Counted from the stretch's first letter, positions 17,991 to 26,456 are shown. The stretch: DNA of 64,000 nt from Bacteroidales bacterium (GCA_029983675.1 JASBYY010000009.1:1-64000); one strand, 5' to 3'. Translations and numbers: made by a program. The notes: generated by a model from the sequence alone, not told the origin.

Positions 17991-18815
17991 TCATTTCATT
18001 CTTTTCATTGTGCTACTAAGAAGTAACGATTTCATCTGAGTAATAGCCACTTTATTGAGCTGCAATAGTCTTTCACTTTGCGACAAACCTTGCCGGATTA
18101 GCAATGCGTTAATACTTTCCATATTACTCAATACTACAAGTTGTTCCAGGGTAGCGTAATCTCGTATATTTCCAATTCTTTCCGGGTTCTTGTCCCGCCA
18201 TTCTTTTGCTGTGATTCCGAAAAGAGCGACATTCAATATATCAGCCTCGTTCGCATAAACAAAAGCAGTCTGTTGTTTGGTGATTTCTTGCGGTATAAGG
18301 TTTTCTTTGATTGCATCGGTATGTATTTGATAATTTACTTTGGCAAGGGTGCGTTGCAAATTCCACTCTAATTTCAGGCGGTCATTTTCTTCGTTTTTGA
18401 GGCGTTGGAATTCTTTAATTACATAAAGTTTAAATTCTATTGAGATCCATGAAGCAAATTCCAAAGCAATATCTTTATGAGCAAAGGTACCGCCATATCT
18501 CCCTGATTTAGACACGATACCTATGGCATTTGTGCTTTCTATCCACCTTTTGGGAGTCATCACAAAACTATTCAATCCGGACTGCTTTCTAAACCCATCG
18601 AATTCGAGGGGTTTAAAGTTGGGGTTATAAATAGTCTCCCAAATTCCCAAAAGTTCAATAGTATTACGATTACGCATCCAATTCTGAATAATAATGTCGG
18701 TATGCTTGGCATCTCTGTGCCGAGCAATATCTGTAATCGAAATAAAATCGTTTTGATTGTCTTCGTACAAAACGATCTCGACACCCTGAACTTCTATCTT
18801 TTTATTCTTTACCAT
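17991..18815 (-). CDS. KilA-N domain-containing protein
   Basis: 274 aa. The N-terminal KilA-N DNA-binding domain runs over about residues 1-125 (ISITDIARHRDAKHTDIIIQNWMRNRNTIELLGIWE; GRYGGTFAHKDIALEFASWIS). It is followed by a helical region (EFKLYVIKEFQRLKNEENDRLKLEWNLQRTLAKVNYQIHTDAI) and a conserved C-terminal part with NIRDYATLEQLVVLSNMESINALLIRQGLSQSERL. The full-length architecture is common in Bacteroides chromosomes; KilA-N itself is known from phage proteins. It sits between tetR and the efflux operon it should control. By eye it is more A+T-rich than its neighbours, which suggests acquisition. Its function is unknown. Confidence 0.88.
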   Translation of the reverse strand: MVKNKKIEVQGVEIVLYEDNQNDFISITDIARHRDAKHTDIIIQNWMRNRNTIELLGIWETIYNPNFKPLEFDGFRKQSGLNSFVMTPKRWIESTNAIGIVSKSGRYGGTFAHKDIALEFASWISIEFKLYVIKEFQRLKNEENDRLKLEWNLQRTLAKVNYQIHTDAIKENLIPQEITKQQTAFVYANEADILNVALFGITAKEWRDKNPERIGNIRDYATLEQLVVLSNMESINALLIRQGLSQSERLLQLNKVAITQMKSLLLSSTMKRMK

Positions 18816-18863
18816 GGTCTATCGATGCGTTAATGCATGTAAATATGTCATTATTTATCGGAT

Positions 18864-19496
18864 TTACCGTGTTACTTCCACCATCGTTTCCATCCAAACC
18901 GGAATTAGCTTTTTACGCTCCTGCATCATGCTATTGAATTGCTTGTCGTTCAATCCGCCAATTCCCTTTAGAAAGGGCTTTCCGATAAAAGGAAAGATAA
19001 TCTGCCCCAGCAGATTCATCAAAAAATGCATGGGATTAGAAACAGCGACTTCCCCTTTCTCGGCGGCTTCTCGATATTGCTTGAAAAACACTGAATCCAT
19101 AACCACTTGATTTATTTGTAACTTGTCGATAAGCCCATCTGAATTGTCGCGCAGCTCGCTCATCATGAAAATCGGGATGTTCGGGTCCTGTGTAAAAAAG
19201 TCAATGTAATGCGAAACAATGAGTTCCACTTTTTTTTCCAAAGAAGTGTCTTCATTATTCAGAAGCGTGGTCATGCTTTGCACGAAAGACGATACCGTTT
19301 CCAACATGATGATGTCGAACAGGTTTTTCTTACTGCGGAAATAATAATTGAGCAAGGCGAGGTTGATTCCGGCTTCTTCGGCTATATCCCTCGTCCGCGT
19401 GGCGGCATAACCCTTTTGCTGAAACACCTTCCGCGCCGCTTCCTTGATTTTTCCTTCGGTGGAAAGTTCTTTTTTATCTACTAATTTGCCCTTCAT
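18864..19496 (-). CDS. TetR/AcrR family transcriptional regulator
   Basis: 210 aa. The N-terminal helix-turn-helix (KIKEAARKVFQQKGYAATRTRDIAEEAGINLALLNYYFRSKKNLFD) is a clear TetR_N domain; the C-terminal ligand domain is not distinctive. It probably represses the adjacent efflux operon and itself: near-identical 16-mers lie before tolC and over its own -33 box. The inducing ligand is unknown. Confidence 0.93.
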   Translation of the reverse strand: MKGKLVDKKELSTEGKIKEAARKVFQQKGYAATRTRDIAEEAGINLALLNYYFRSKKNLFDIIMLETVSSFVQSMTTLLNNEDTSLEKKVELIVSHYIDFFTQDPNIPIFMMSELRDNSDGLIDKLQINQVVMDSVFFKQYREAAEKGEVAVSNPMHFLMNLLGQIIFPFIGKPFLKGIGGLNDKQFNSMMQERKKLIPVWMETMVEVTR

Positions 19497-19520
19497 TATT
19501 GCAATACAAATTTATGACTG

Positions 19521-19552
19521 CAAAGATATTACTATTTTTTGATTTAAACAAA
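19521..19552 (-). promoter_or_regulatory. Promoter of tetR
   Basis: On the minus strand TTTG (19549-19552), 20-nt spacer, TATCTTTG (19521-19528). This is close to the Bacteroidetes consensus. The -33 TTTG is part of the operator-like 16-mer at 19549-19564. Confidence 0.75.
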
Positions 19553-19564
19553 TGATTTAATCAA
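19549..19564 (-). promoter_or_regulatory. Probable TetR operator overlapping the tetR promoter
   Basis: TTGATTAAATCATTTG on the minus strand, 15 of 16 bases equal to the site before the efflux operon. It covers the -33 box, which fits autorepression. Confidence 0.6.
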
Positions 19565-19648
19565 TTGAATTTTTCAAGTAATTCAACTTTCTTGTTTACA
19601 ACAAACCGCGTTCAGCATATTACTGAAAGCCAATCAGAAAGAAAAGGA

Positions 19649-21256
19649 TCATCCTATCCTTACCCGTTTCAAATTCAACATATTGGTCGGATTACTTCCC
19701 AGGCCGATCACACGTCGGTTGACGAAGCGCAGCACCTCGTCGTAAAACAGCACCAACACCGGTGCATCTTGCATCATCAGGCTGTCCATCGACTGGTAGC
19801 AGCGGCACCGTTCGTTTGCATCGGCGGTAGTCATCGCCTTAGCATACAAACAATCGAAAGCAGTGTTGGAATAATGCGAATAGTTGGGTCCGTCAGGTGC
19901 AAAGTTTGCCGTGGTGAACAGCGAGAGATAATTTTCAGCATCCGGATAGTCGGCCACCCACGAAGAACGGAAAAACGACAGGCTGCCGTTGGCACGCATG
20001 CTGCGCAACGTAGCGGGCGGCATCACTTCCATGTTGCAGTTTATGCCGATTGAGGCGACTTGCGACTGTACAAACTTCCCAATATCGGCATATTCCGCTG
20101 TAGTGGAAAGGCGCAATGTCTGCCCTTCCAAAGCATGTTCGACGACCAACTGTTGCGCTTTTCTCATATCAAAAGCATAACCGATGCTGTCAGAATGCCC
20201 CGAAAGCCCAACCGGAATCATGCCTCCCGTTGCTGCAATCCCTATGCCGTTGCGAAGATAACGCAACATCTTTTCACGGTCAATGCAATAACTGACGGCC
20301 TGCCTCAATGCCTTGGCGCGGTCAGGTCCCAACTTGTCAGCGGAATCGATGAAAAACGAAAAATACTCCGTGTTCAGGTATGGCTCTGTGACTAAATACA
20401 CGGATTCTTCGTATTTCTTACGCAGCTTTCCATCGCGAGTGAGCAATTCATCCTTATACCGTGCATCGATACCCGACATGAAGTCGAACTTGCCTTTGAC
20501 GAACTCCAGAAAAGCCACTTGCTTATCGATGAGGAAGCTAATGGATACCGCATCAAGATACGGCAGCCTTCGGTCGCCGTCCCATTCAAAATAATTCGGA
20601 TTCTTGCGGAAAACGAGCTTCACCGCTTCTTTCCAATACTGGAAAGCGAAAGGTCCCGTTCCAACAGGATGTCGCCGAAAATCATCACCATAATACTCCA
20701 CAGCTTCATGCGGGACGACAGAAGCATATGTCATTGACAAAATGCCGAGGAAAGGCGGAAAAGGCTGCGACAATTCCACTTGAAAAGTAGTGTCGTCCAA
20801 CACACGAAAAGCATAACCGTCATCATCATGCCGCACTTGGGCGAAAATCCACGCCCCAGGAGAGTTCAAATGCTTGTCAACCAACCTGTTGAAAGAGTAA
20901 ACGACATCATAAGCATTCAGGTAGCGCGGTTTATAGAAACAAGTATCCTGATGAAACCGCACATCATTGCGCAAGAAAAAAGTGTAGGTCAGTCCATCGT
21001 CACTGATCTCCCAGCGTTTGGCAATCATGGGCACAATATTCATGCTGTCGTCAAGTGCCACAAGACTATTATATAGTTGATTGCAAGCCCAAATATGCGG
21101 AAGGTCCTTGGCATATATCGGATCGAGGGTCAAAATGCCTGCCGCCTCATTGTATCTGAAAATCGCACGTCCTTCATTCTCAACCTGCTGCAAATGACAA
21201 CTCGCCAAGCCAACGAGAAGCAGGATTAACCCTAATTTTACTCCGCCTTTTATCAT
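19649..21256 (-). CDS. Peptide/nickel-type ABC transporter substrate-binding lipoprotein
   Basis: 535 aa. Signal peptide with lipobox LASC (Cys20), then an SBP_bac_5 fold: TLDPIYAKDLPHIWACNQLYNSLVALD at the start, KRWEISDDGLTYTFFLRNDVRFHQD, and HPVGTGPFAFQYWKEAVKLVFRKNPNYF. The family binds oligopeptides, dipeptides or metals outside the inner membrane. No permease or ATPase genes lie beside it, so its partners are elsewhere or it works as a chaperone or sensor. A minus-strand TAATTTTG box at 21270-21277 is 14 nt upstream. Confidence 0.9.
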   Translation of the reverse strand: MIKGGVKLGLILLLVGLASCHLQQVENEGRAIFRYNEAAGILTLDPIYAKDLPHIWACNQLYNSLVALDDSMNIVPMIAKRWEISDDGLTYTFFLRNDVRFHQDTCFYKPRYLNAYDVVYSFNRLVDKHLNSPGAWIFAQVRHDDDGYAFRVLDDTTFQVELSQPFPPFLGILSMTYASVVPHEAVEYYGDDFRRHPVGTGPFAFQYWKEAVKLVFRKNPNYFEWDGDRRLPYLDAVSISFLIDKQVAFLEFVKGKFDFMSGIDARYKDELLTRDGKLRKKYEESVYLVTEPYLNTEYFSFFIDSADKLGPDRAKALRQAVSYCIDREKMLRYLRNGIGIAATGGMIPVGLSGHSDSIGYAFDMRKAQQLVVEHALEGQTLRLSTTAEYADIGKFVQSQVASIGINCNMEVMPPATLRSMRANGSLSFFRSSWVADYPDAENYLSLFTTANFAPDGPNYSHYSNTAFDCLYAKAMTTADANERCRCYQSMDSLMMQDAPVLVLFYDEVLRFVNRRVIGLGSNPTNMLNLKRVRIG

Positions 21257-21269
21257 CTTGATTTTTCAA

Positions 21270-21277
21270 CAAAATTA
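21270..21277 (-). promoter_or_regulatory. -7 box for the substrate-binding lipoprotein gene
   Basis: TAATTTTG on the minus strand, 13 nt before the ATG at 21256. The leader would be very short. Confidence 0.55.
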
Positions 21278-21337
21278 CAAATTATCTCCCGTGTCATCAT
21301 CACACATTACGCAACCCTCAGGGACACCTCTAATTAA

Positions 21338-22024
21338 TTACAAATCCGGATATAACTGATTGAATTTTACATCATAGAATTTAATGCGCGACAGGGTGTT
21401 GCGTGTCCATGCCAGCCTCAGCTCATCTTTTTCTTCATCGGTCAACTTCCAATTGATGTCAGAAGAAGCGTGCAAACGATTGGTAAGCGCATGCATAAGC
21501 AAAGCCGCCGACACGCTGATATTGAAGCTTTCGGTGAACCCAAACATCGGGATGCGGACATGCATATCGGCATGTGAGATGGCATAATCGGTAAGACCAG
21601 TCTTTTCCGTTCCAAATACCAAAGCCACGGGCCTGTCGATCGGCAATGTATCAGGCGTAAAGTCGTTGCGGTGCGGACACGTTGCGGCGATTTGATAGCC
21701 CCTTGCATGAAGCATGTCGAAAACAGCGGGCGTATTAAAGTCCAATTCATTGTACTTGTGCAAATTAAGCCATTTCGTACTACCAACGACAATATCAGGA
21801 TTGATGTCGTAAACATTGTGGTTTTCAATAATATGAACGTCTTGAACCCCTGTCAAATCGCAGCTGCGAAGCACAGCGCTCGCATTGTGCGACTGGTAGA
21901 TGTCCTCAAGCACCACCGTCACATGTCGGGTGCGATAGGCCAAAACCTCCTCGAAGCGTTGTTTGCGCTCGGCCGTGATGAAAGCATATAGGAATTCAAG
22001 CAGTTTTTTATCTCTTGGCGTCAT
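21338..22024 (-). CDS. TrmH-family tRNA/rRNA 2'-O-methyltransferase
   Basis: 228 aa SpoU-type (SPOUT) methyltransferase. Motif 1 is VLEDIYQSHNASAVLRSCDLTGV; motif 2 is VALVFGTEKTGLTDYAI; motif 3 is IPMFGFTESFNISVSAALLMHAL, which forms the SAM-binding knot. The conserved N, R and S residues are present. By size and motifs it is close to TrmH, which methylates G18 of tRNA, but rRNA methylases share the fold. A TATTTTTG box lies at 22047-22054 (minus). Confidence 0.9.
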   Translation of the reverse strand: MTPRDKKLLEFLYAFITAERKQRFEEVLAYRTRHVTVVLEDIYQSHNASAVLRSCDLTGVQDVHIIENHNVYDINPDIVVGSTKWLNLHKYNELDFNTPAVFDMLHARGYQIAATCPHRNDFTPDTLPIDRPVALVFGTEKTGLTDYAISHADMHVRIPMFGFTESFNISVSAALLMHALTNRLHASSDINWKLTDEEKDELRLAWTRNTLSRIKFYDVKFNQLYPDL

Positions 22025-22046
22025 GAAATTTGATGTTTTCGAAGTG

Positions 22047-22054
22047 CAAAAATA
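22047..22054 (-). promoter_or_regulatory. -7 box for the TrmH-family gene
   Basis: TATTTTTG on the minus strand, 23 nt upstream of the ATG at 22024. Confidence 0.6.
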
Positions 22055-22175
22055 CGCTATTTTTCGAGCATTGAATCCATTGACGTGCGATCATCCATTC
22101 ATAACGAAAACATATTTTACTGATAACCATTTATTTATAACAACATTAAAGAAAAAGAAAGTCTAATAGATTTTT

Positions 22176-22210
22176 TTTGCATCATCATATTGGTAAAAAA
22201 TGTAATTTTG
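22176..22210 (+). promoter_or_regulatory. Promoter of the TPR protein gene
   Basis: TTTG (22176-22179), 23-nt spacer, TAATTTTG (22203-22210), 23 nt before the ATG at 22233. The spacer is slightly long. Confidence 0.6.
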
Positions 22211-22232
22211 CGCTTTGAAATTTTGAATCAAT

Positions 22233-22928
22233 ATGGCAAATCAAAGTGAAAAGCAGAATCGCGTAGACGAAAATCTGCAAAATGTTGAAAATGCGTTAAG
22301 CAAGACCGAACTTTTTATTGAGAAAAACCAGAAGACCATTTGGATTGTCCTGGGCATCATCATTGCAATAGTCCTTATCATCTTCGGAATCAAGAAATCC
22401 TATCTGGATCCTCGTTCCGAAGAGGCCAGCAAGCAGATTTTCAAAGCTCAGCAACAATTCGAAAAAGGTCAATATGAAGCTGCTTTGAATGGCGACGGCA
22501 ACTACCTCGGCTTCCTGAGCATCGTTGATGAATACGGCTCGACAAAAAGCGGCAAATTGGCTGCCTATTATGCCGGCATTTGCTACATCAATCAAGGCAA
22601 ATTCAACGAGGCCCTCTCCATGCTTGAAAAATTCAAAGGCTCGGATCAGATTCTTGCTCCGTTGTCATACGGTCTTATGGGCGACTGCTACATGCAGCTT
22701 GATGATGTTCAGAAAGCCATTTCGAAATACGAAAAAGGCGCCTCTATGAGAACCAACAACTTCGCCACACCGATGCTTTTGCAAAAGCTTGGCGCTTCCT
22801 GCGAAATTGCCGGTGACAACGCCAAAGCATTAAAAGCTTACGAAACCTTGAAAAAAGACTTCCCGTTAAGCAACGAGGCCTTTGAAATAGAAAGAAATAT
22901 TGCCAAACTCAAAGAGATGACGAAATGA
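22233..22928 (+). CDS. Membrane-anchored tetratricopeptide repeat protein (YfgM-like)
   Basis: 231 aa. An N-terminal cytoplasmic stretch is followed by a single membrane segment (TIWIVLGIIIAIVLIIFGI, about residues 34-52) and a periplasmic TPR region (KLAAYYAGICYINQGKFNEALSML; PLSYGLMGDCYMQLDDVQKAISKYEKGA; GDNAKALKAYETLKKDFP). This layout matches the TPR_21/YfgM-like family, which assists secreted protein folding or envelope assembly. It is a single gene with its own promoter and terminator. Confidence 0.85.
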   Translation: MANQSEKQNRVDENLQNVENALSKTELFIEKNQKTIWIVLGIIIAIVLIIFGIKKSYLDPRSEEASKQIFKAQQQFEKGQYEAALNGDGNYLGFLSIVDEYGSTKSGKLAAYYAGICYINQGKFNEALSMLEKFKGSDQILAPLSYGLMGDCYMQLDDVQKAISKYEKGASMRTNNFATPMLLQKLGASCEIAGDNAKALKAYETLKKDFPLSNEAFEIERNIAKLKEMTK

Positions 22929-22956
22929 TTTTCTAAATCATCAAATATTGAATTAA

Positions 22957-22985
22957 AGTCCGGCAGTTATGTCGGGCTTTTTTTG
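22957..22985 (+). terminator. Rho-independent terminator after the TPR protein gene
   Basis: A 10-bp stem AAGTCCGGCA / TGTCGGGCTT (with G-T pairs) and loop GTTA runs into T7. Confidence 0.8.
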
Positions 22986-23038
22986 TCAAATCAATGATAA
23001 ACAGAAAGGAAGCCCATTTTCTCTTTTCGAAAAAGCCT

Positions 23039-23046
23039 AACTTTGC
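23039..23046 (+). promoter_or_regulatory. -7 box of fmt
   Basis: TAACTTTG lies only 3 nt before the ATG at 23050 and 12 nt before the second ATG at 23059. The transcript would be leaderless or nearly so. Confidence 0.55.
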
Positions 23047-23058
23047 ACCATGAACACC

Positions 23059-24024
23059 ATGAAAAAGATAAAGATCGTATATTTTGGCACTCCTGAGTTT
23101 GCTGCATCTCAATTGGAAGCTGTCTTGAAGGCTGGCTACGAAATAGCTGCCGTCGTCACCATGCCCGACAAACCCGCGGGGAGGGGCAAGAAAATCCGTT
23201 TTTCCGAAGTGAAAGAAACCGCCCTTCGTCACGCGTTACCCTTGCTACAGCCCGCAAATCTAAAAGACCCTGAGTTTTTGAAACAATTAGAATCATTCCA
23301 GGCCGATCTTTTCATCGTTGTGGCTTTCAGAATGCTGCCGGCTGCCGTATGGAGAATGCCACGCCTGGGCACTTTCAACCTGCATGCTTCGCTTTTACCC
23401 CAATATCGCGGTGCGGCACCTATTAACCACGCCATCATTAATGGCGAAACCGAAACCGGATTGACCACCTTCTTCCTGAACGAAGATATTGACAAAGGTG
23501 CCGTCATCCTGCAAAAAAAGGTTGTTATCCGCCCCGATGAAACCGCTGGAGAACTGCATGACGAGCTGATGCGATTGGGTAATGAGCTTGTAGTATCAAC
23601 GATAGAGAAAATCGAGTGCAGGACGGCGACCGTCACCACTCAAGATCAGCTTTCATCAGGCGTTGCACTAAAAGAAGCGCCCAAAATATTCAAGGATTTT
23701 TGTTTTATCGATTGGAACTGCGACTGCACCTCTATCTATAACCTTGTTCGTGGTCTGTCGCCATACCCTGCCGCGCATACACGCCTCGTTTCTGCGCAAA
23801 GCCAGCCTATCGACTTGAAAATATACGCATGCAAAACGGAAAGCTGCATCCATCATGAAGCGACGGGAAGCGTACGCACCGACGGTAAGACTTTTTTGAA
23901 AATTGCAGTTTCTGACGGCTACATCTACTTGACGGTTTTACAACAAGCCGGAAAAAAGCAAATGACCATCGAAGAATTTCTACGCGGCTTTCATTTTGAC
24001 GAAACATGGAAAACCTCATTTTAG
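23059..24024 (+). CDS. fmt: Methionyl-tRNA formyltransferase
   Basis: Formylates initiator Met-tRNA. I prefer the ATG at 23059 (MKKIKIVYFGTPEFAA) because the -7 box ends at 23046, so an mRNA would start at or after the ATG at 23050. 321 aa, normal length. The N-terminal formyltransferase domain contains NLHASLLPQYRGAAPINHAIINGETETG, with the catalytic Asn, His and Asp region, and LNEDIDKGAVILQKK. The C-terminal OB-like domain follows (VRGLSPYPAAHT). HU is encoded downstream but has its own promoter. Confidence 0.96.
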   Translation: MKKIKIVYFGTPEFAASQLEAVLKAGYEIAAVVTMPDKPAGRGKKIRFSEVKETALRHALPLLQPANLKDPEFLKQLESFQADLFIVVAFRMLPAAVWRMPRLGTFNLHASLLPQYRGAAPINHAIINGETETGLTTFFLNEDIDKGAVILQKKVVIRPDETAGELHDELMRLGNELVVSTIEKIECRTATVTTQDQLSSGVALKEAPKIFKDFCFIDWNCDCTSIYNLVRGLSPYPAAHTRLVSAQSQPIDLKIYACKTESCIHHEATGSVRTDGKTFLKIAVSDGYIYLTVLQQAGKKQMTIEEFLRGFHFDETWKTSF

Positions 24025-24092
24025 GGTTTGAAACATGCTTTGAAACGCCCTGAAGAAGCGACTTTTGATGCGTTTTGAAAAAAATACCACAT

Positions 24093-24127
24093 TTTTTGTC
24101 AAAAAAAAGTGTTTTTTTTGACAAAAA
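24093..24127. repeat. Perfect 16-bp inverted repeat upstream of the HU promoter
   Basis: TTTTTGTCAAAAAAAA (24093-24108), a GTG loop, and its exact complement at 24112-24127. The A+T-rich palindrome ends 4 nt before the presumed HU -33 element. It could be an fmt terminator, a cruciform-prone element or a target of HU itself. Confidence 0.8.
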
Positions 24128-24130
24128 GTC

Positions 24131-24159
24131 TTGCACAATAAGAAATTAAACTATTTTTG
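24131..24159 (+). promoter_or_regulatory. Promoter of the HU gene
   Basis: TTG (24131-24133), 18-nt spacer, TATTTTTG (24152-24159). The ATG is 39 nt downstream. Confidence 0.65.
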
Positions 24160-24198
24160 TAGCCGTTACTAATTTATTAACCAACAAATACAACAAAA

Positions 24199-24462
24199 AT
24201 GAACAAAGCAGAATTAATCGATGCAATGGCCGAAAAAGCCGGCATGACAAAAGTTGATGCAAGAAAAGCTCTTGATGCTTTCATGGAAGTCACCAAAGGG
24301 GCTATTAAAAAGGACGACAAAATTGCTCTCGTTGGATTCGGTTCCTTTACAGTAACCAAACGCGCCGCCAGAAAAGGCCACAACCCGAAAACAGGAAAAT
24401 CCATCAACATCCCTGCAAAGAAGGTTGTCAGATTCAAACCCGCTTCCAACATCATGAAATAA
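24199..24462 (+). CDS. HU family DNA-binding protein
   Basis: 87 aa, full length. MNKAELIDAMAEKAGMTKVDARKALDAF is the helical dimerisation part; VGFGSFTVTKRAARKGHNPKTGKSINIPAKKVVRFKP contains the signature and the two beta arms with the intercalating proline (HNPKTG). A nucleoid protein that bends DNA. Flanked by a palindrome upstream and a strong terminator downstream. Confidence 0.97.
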   Translation: MNKAELIDAMAEKAGMTKVDARKALDAFMEVTKGAIKKDDKIALVGFGSFTVTKRAARKGHNPKTGKSINIPAKKVVRFKPASNIMK

Positions 24463-24479
24463 TCAAGTTCTGGAAACAC

Positions 24480-24510
24480 GAAAAAGGCCGCTTAAGCGGC
24501 CTTTTTCGTT
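24480..24510. terminator. Bidirectional terminator between HU gene and recQ
   Basis: A perfect palindrome built on GGCCGCTTAAGCGGCC with A5 before and T5 after. It can stop both the HU and the recQ transcripts. Confidence 0.9.
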
Positions 24511-26439
24511 TTAATACTTCTTCCCTTTCTTCACTGTGCTGATATTTCCACGCCCATCGTCGCGTATCATCCCATTATCCATCATCCACCGAAGCACTTC
24601 CAGCACATCTTCCTCCCTGCTTTCACTGCATAAAGTAGTGGCTCCGTAAACGGTCAGCGGTTGCTCCATGAGTACATTCGTAATCCTATCGCTAATCTGC
24701 TGGTAAATCTTTCTTTCCGATAAATCAGCGTGTTTTTTTCGACAGACATCGCAACGTTCGCAACAACGGCTGTCCTTCTCGTTGAAATAACGCAAGAGCT
24801 GCACGCTCCGGCACTCTTCGTCATCATTAACAAAGTCGATGACGGCCTGCATCCGTTCCTGGACCTCTTTTTTCCTATCATAATAATGCTCACTCGACAG
24901 ACTGAAATATTTCGTATCGATATATTCCGACAAAAACAACAACTGCGGCTTATCATTCCGTGGCGCATAGCTGAGGTAATTCATTCTCTCCAGTTGTTTC
25001 AGCTGCGCTGCGACCTTGTCCGCTCCTATTCCGACCTTTCCTGCCAAGCTTTCCTCATCGATTTTGACGAAATCGGTTAATACGCCGGGCAAACTGCGCA
25101 AGAGCACATTAATTAAGGTGCTATATTTCGGATTGTCGAGTTGAAAACGATACAAAGCTTCGCGCGAGGCCTTGATAAACAGCTTTGAAGGTTCTTCAAA
25201 ACTTTCAGAGCGGGTCCAGAAGCCCTCTTTCTCCAAAAGCTTCAAGGTGTTGAATACCTCCAGCATCGAAAAGCCATACTGCCTCGCAAAATCAGACATG
25301 ATGAAAGGGTATGAAACACCATTTCCGGAACCGACAGGGATTTGCAAATAGTTTCCAATGGCCTTGTAAATCATCTTGATGCGTTCCAATTCAGGAAAGG
25401 AAACCGACAGATTGTCTTTCAACTTGGCAATATCCTCCTGAGAAACGAGTAACATGGCATCGGCAGGCTTCAGGTCGCGTCCCGCACGGCCGGCCTCCTG
25501 AAAATAAGCTTCAATGCTATCGGGAAGGTCGATATGAACCACGAGACGGACATCGGGCTTGTCGATACCCATTCCAAAAGCATTGGTGGCCACAATGACC
25601 CTAACCTTTCCTTTCATCCATTGCTCCTGCCTCACATCGCGCACTTTGACATCAAGTCCGGCATGATAATAGGTCGATGAAATCCCGATGGAAGAAAGCC
25701 AATCGGAAATGACTTGTGTACGCTTACGGCTGCGCACATATACAATGGCGCTGCCCGATGTCATTCCTTGAAGTCTTCTCTGTAGCAATCCGAATTTATC
25801 CGCTTCATGGAACACACTGTAAGTGATATTCTTACGTTCAAAGCTGCTTTGAAACACATTGCGTTGTTTGAAGCCCAATCGGAACTGTATGTCATCAACT
25901 ACCTTTGCAGTAGCAGTGGCCGTCAACGCCAGCACTGGCGTGTTGGGAATAAAGGGTCTGATTTCGGCTATCTTCAAATAGGGCGGACGAAAATCATAGC
26001 CCCATTGCGAAATGCAATGCGACTCGTCCACCGCCAACAGATTGACTTTCATGCGGCGCAAGGCTTCAATAAATTGATTTGTCATCAGCCGCTCCGGAGA
26101 CACATAAAGGAACTTCAACCGTCCGAAAACAGCCTGATTGTACGCCAAATCCATCGCATCGGGGTGCATGCCCGAAAAAATCGCGGCGGCAGGTATGTTT
26201 TTTTCAACCAAGTGCGCCACCTGATCTTTCATCAAGGCAATCAACGGGGTGATGACCACGCAAATCCCGTCCATTGCCATAGCAGGCACTTGGAAACAGA
26301 TCGACTTGCCACCACCCGTGGGCAGCAAGGCCAGCGTGTCGCGGCCCGCGACAACAGCATCTACAATGTCCTCCTGCAAAGGACGAAACGACGGATAGCC
26401 CCAATATTGCCGTAATACAGAAAGTGTCTTTTCGCTCAT
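24511..26439 (-). CDS. recQ: RecQ family ATP-dependent DNA helicase
   Basis: 642 aa. Helicase motifs: SFRPLQEDIV (motif 0), LLPTGGGKSICFQVPA (Walker A), AVDESHCISQWGYDFRPPY (DEAH-type box with the aromatic-rich loop), ALTATAT, and IVATNAFGMGIDKPDVRLVVH. A zinc-binding region with Cys residues near CRSVQLLRYFNEKDSRCCERCDVC and a winged-helix region follow. There is a short C-terminal wHTH-like tail but no clear HRDC domain. It unwinds 3'-5' at forks and recombination intermediates. A TATCTTTG box lies at 26457-26464 (minus). Confidence 0.95.
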   Translation of the reverse strand: MSEKTLSVLRQYWGYPSFRPLQEDIVDAVVAGRDTLALLPTGGGKSICFQVPAMAMDGICVVITPLIALMKDQVAHLVEKNIPAAAIFSGMHPDAMDLAYNQAVFGRLKFLYVSPERLMTNQFIEALRRMKVNLLAVDESHCISQWGYDFRPPYLKIAEIRPFIPNTPVLALTATATAKVVDDIQFRLGFKQRNVFQSSFERKNITYSVFHEADKFGLLQRRLQGMTSGSAIVYVRSRKRTQVISDWLSSIGISSTYYHAGLDVKVRDVRQEQWMKGKVRVIVATNAFGMGIDKPDVRLVVHIDLPDSIEAYFQEAGRAGRDLKPADAMLLVSQEDIAKLKDNLSVSFPELERIKMIYKAIGNYLQIPVGSGNGVSYPFIMSDFARQYGFSMLEVFNTLKLLEKEGFWTRSESFEEPSKLFIKASREALYRFQLDNPKYSTLINVLLRSLPGVLTDFVKIDEESLAGKVGIGADKVAAQLKQLERMNYLSYAPRNDKPQLLFLSEYIDTKYFSLSSEHYYDRKKEVQERMQAVIDFVNDDEECRSVQLLRYFNEKDSRCCERCDVCRKKHADLSERKIYQQISDRITNVLMEQPLTVYGATTLCSESREEDVLEVLRWMMDNGMIRDDGRGNISTVKKGKKY

Positions 26440-26456
26440 GCCTTTGATTTACTATG

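Noticed and set aside
17991-18815. Prophage remnant around the KilA-N gene
   Set aside because: No integrase, capsid, terminase or attachment repeats are present. The flanking genes are ordinary efflux and regulator genes.
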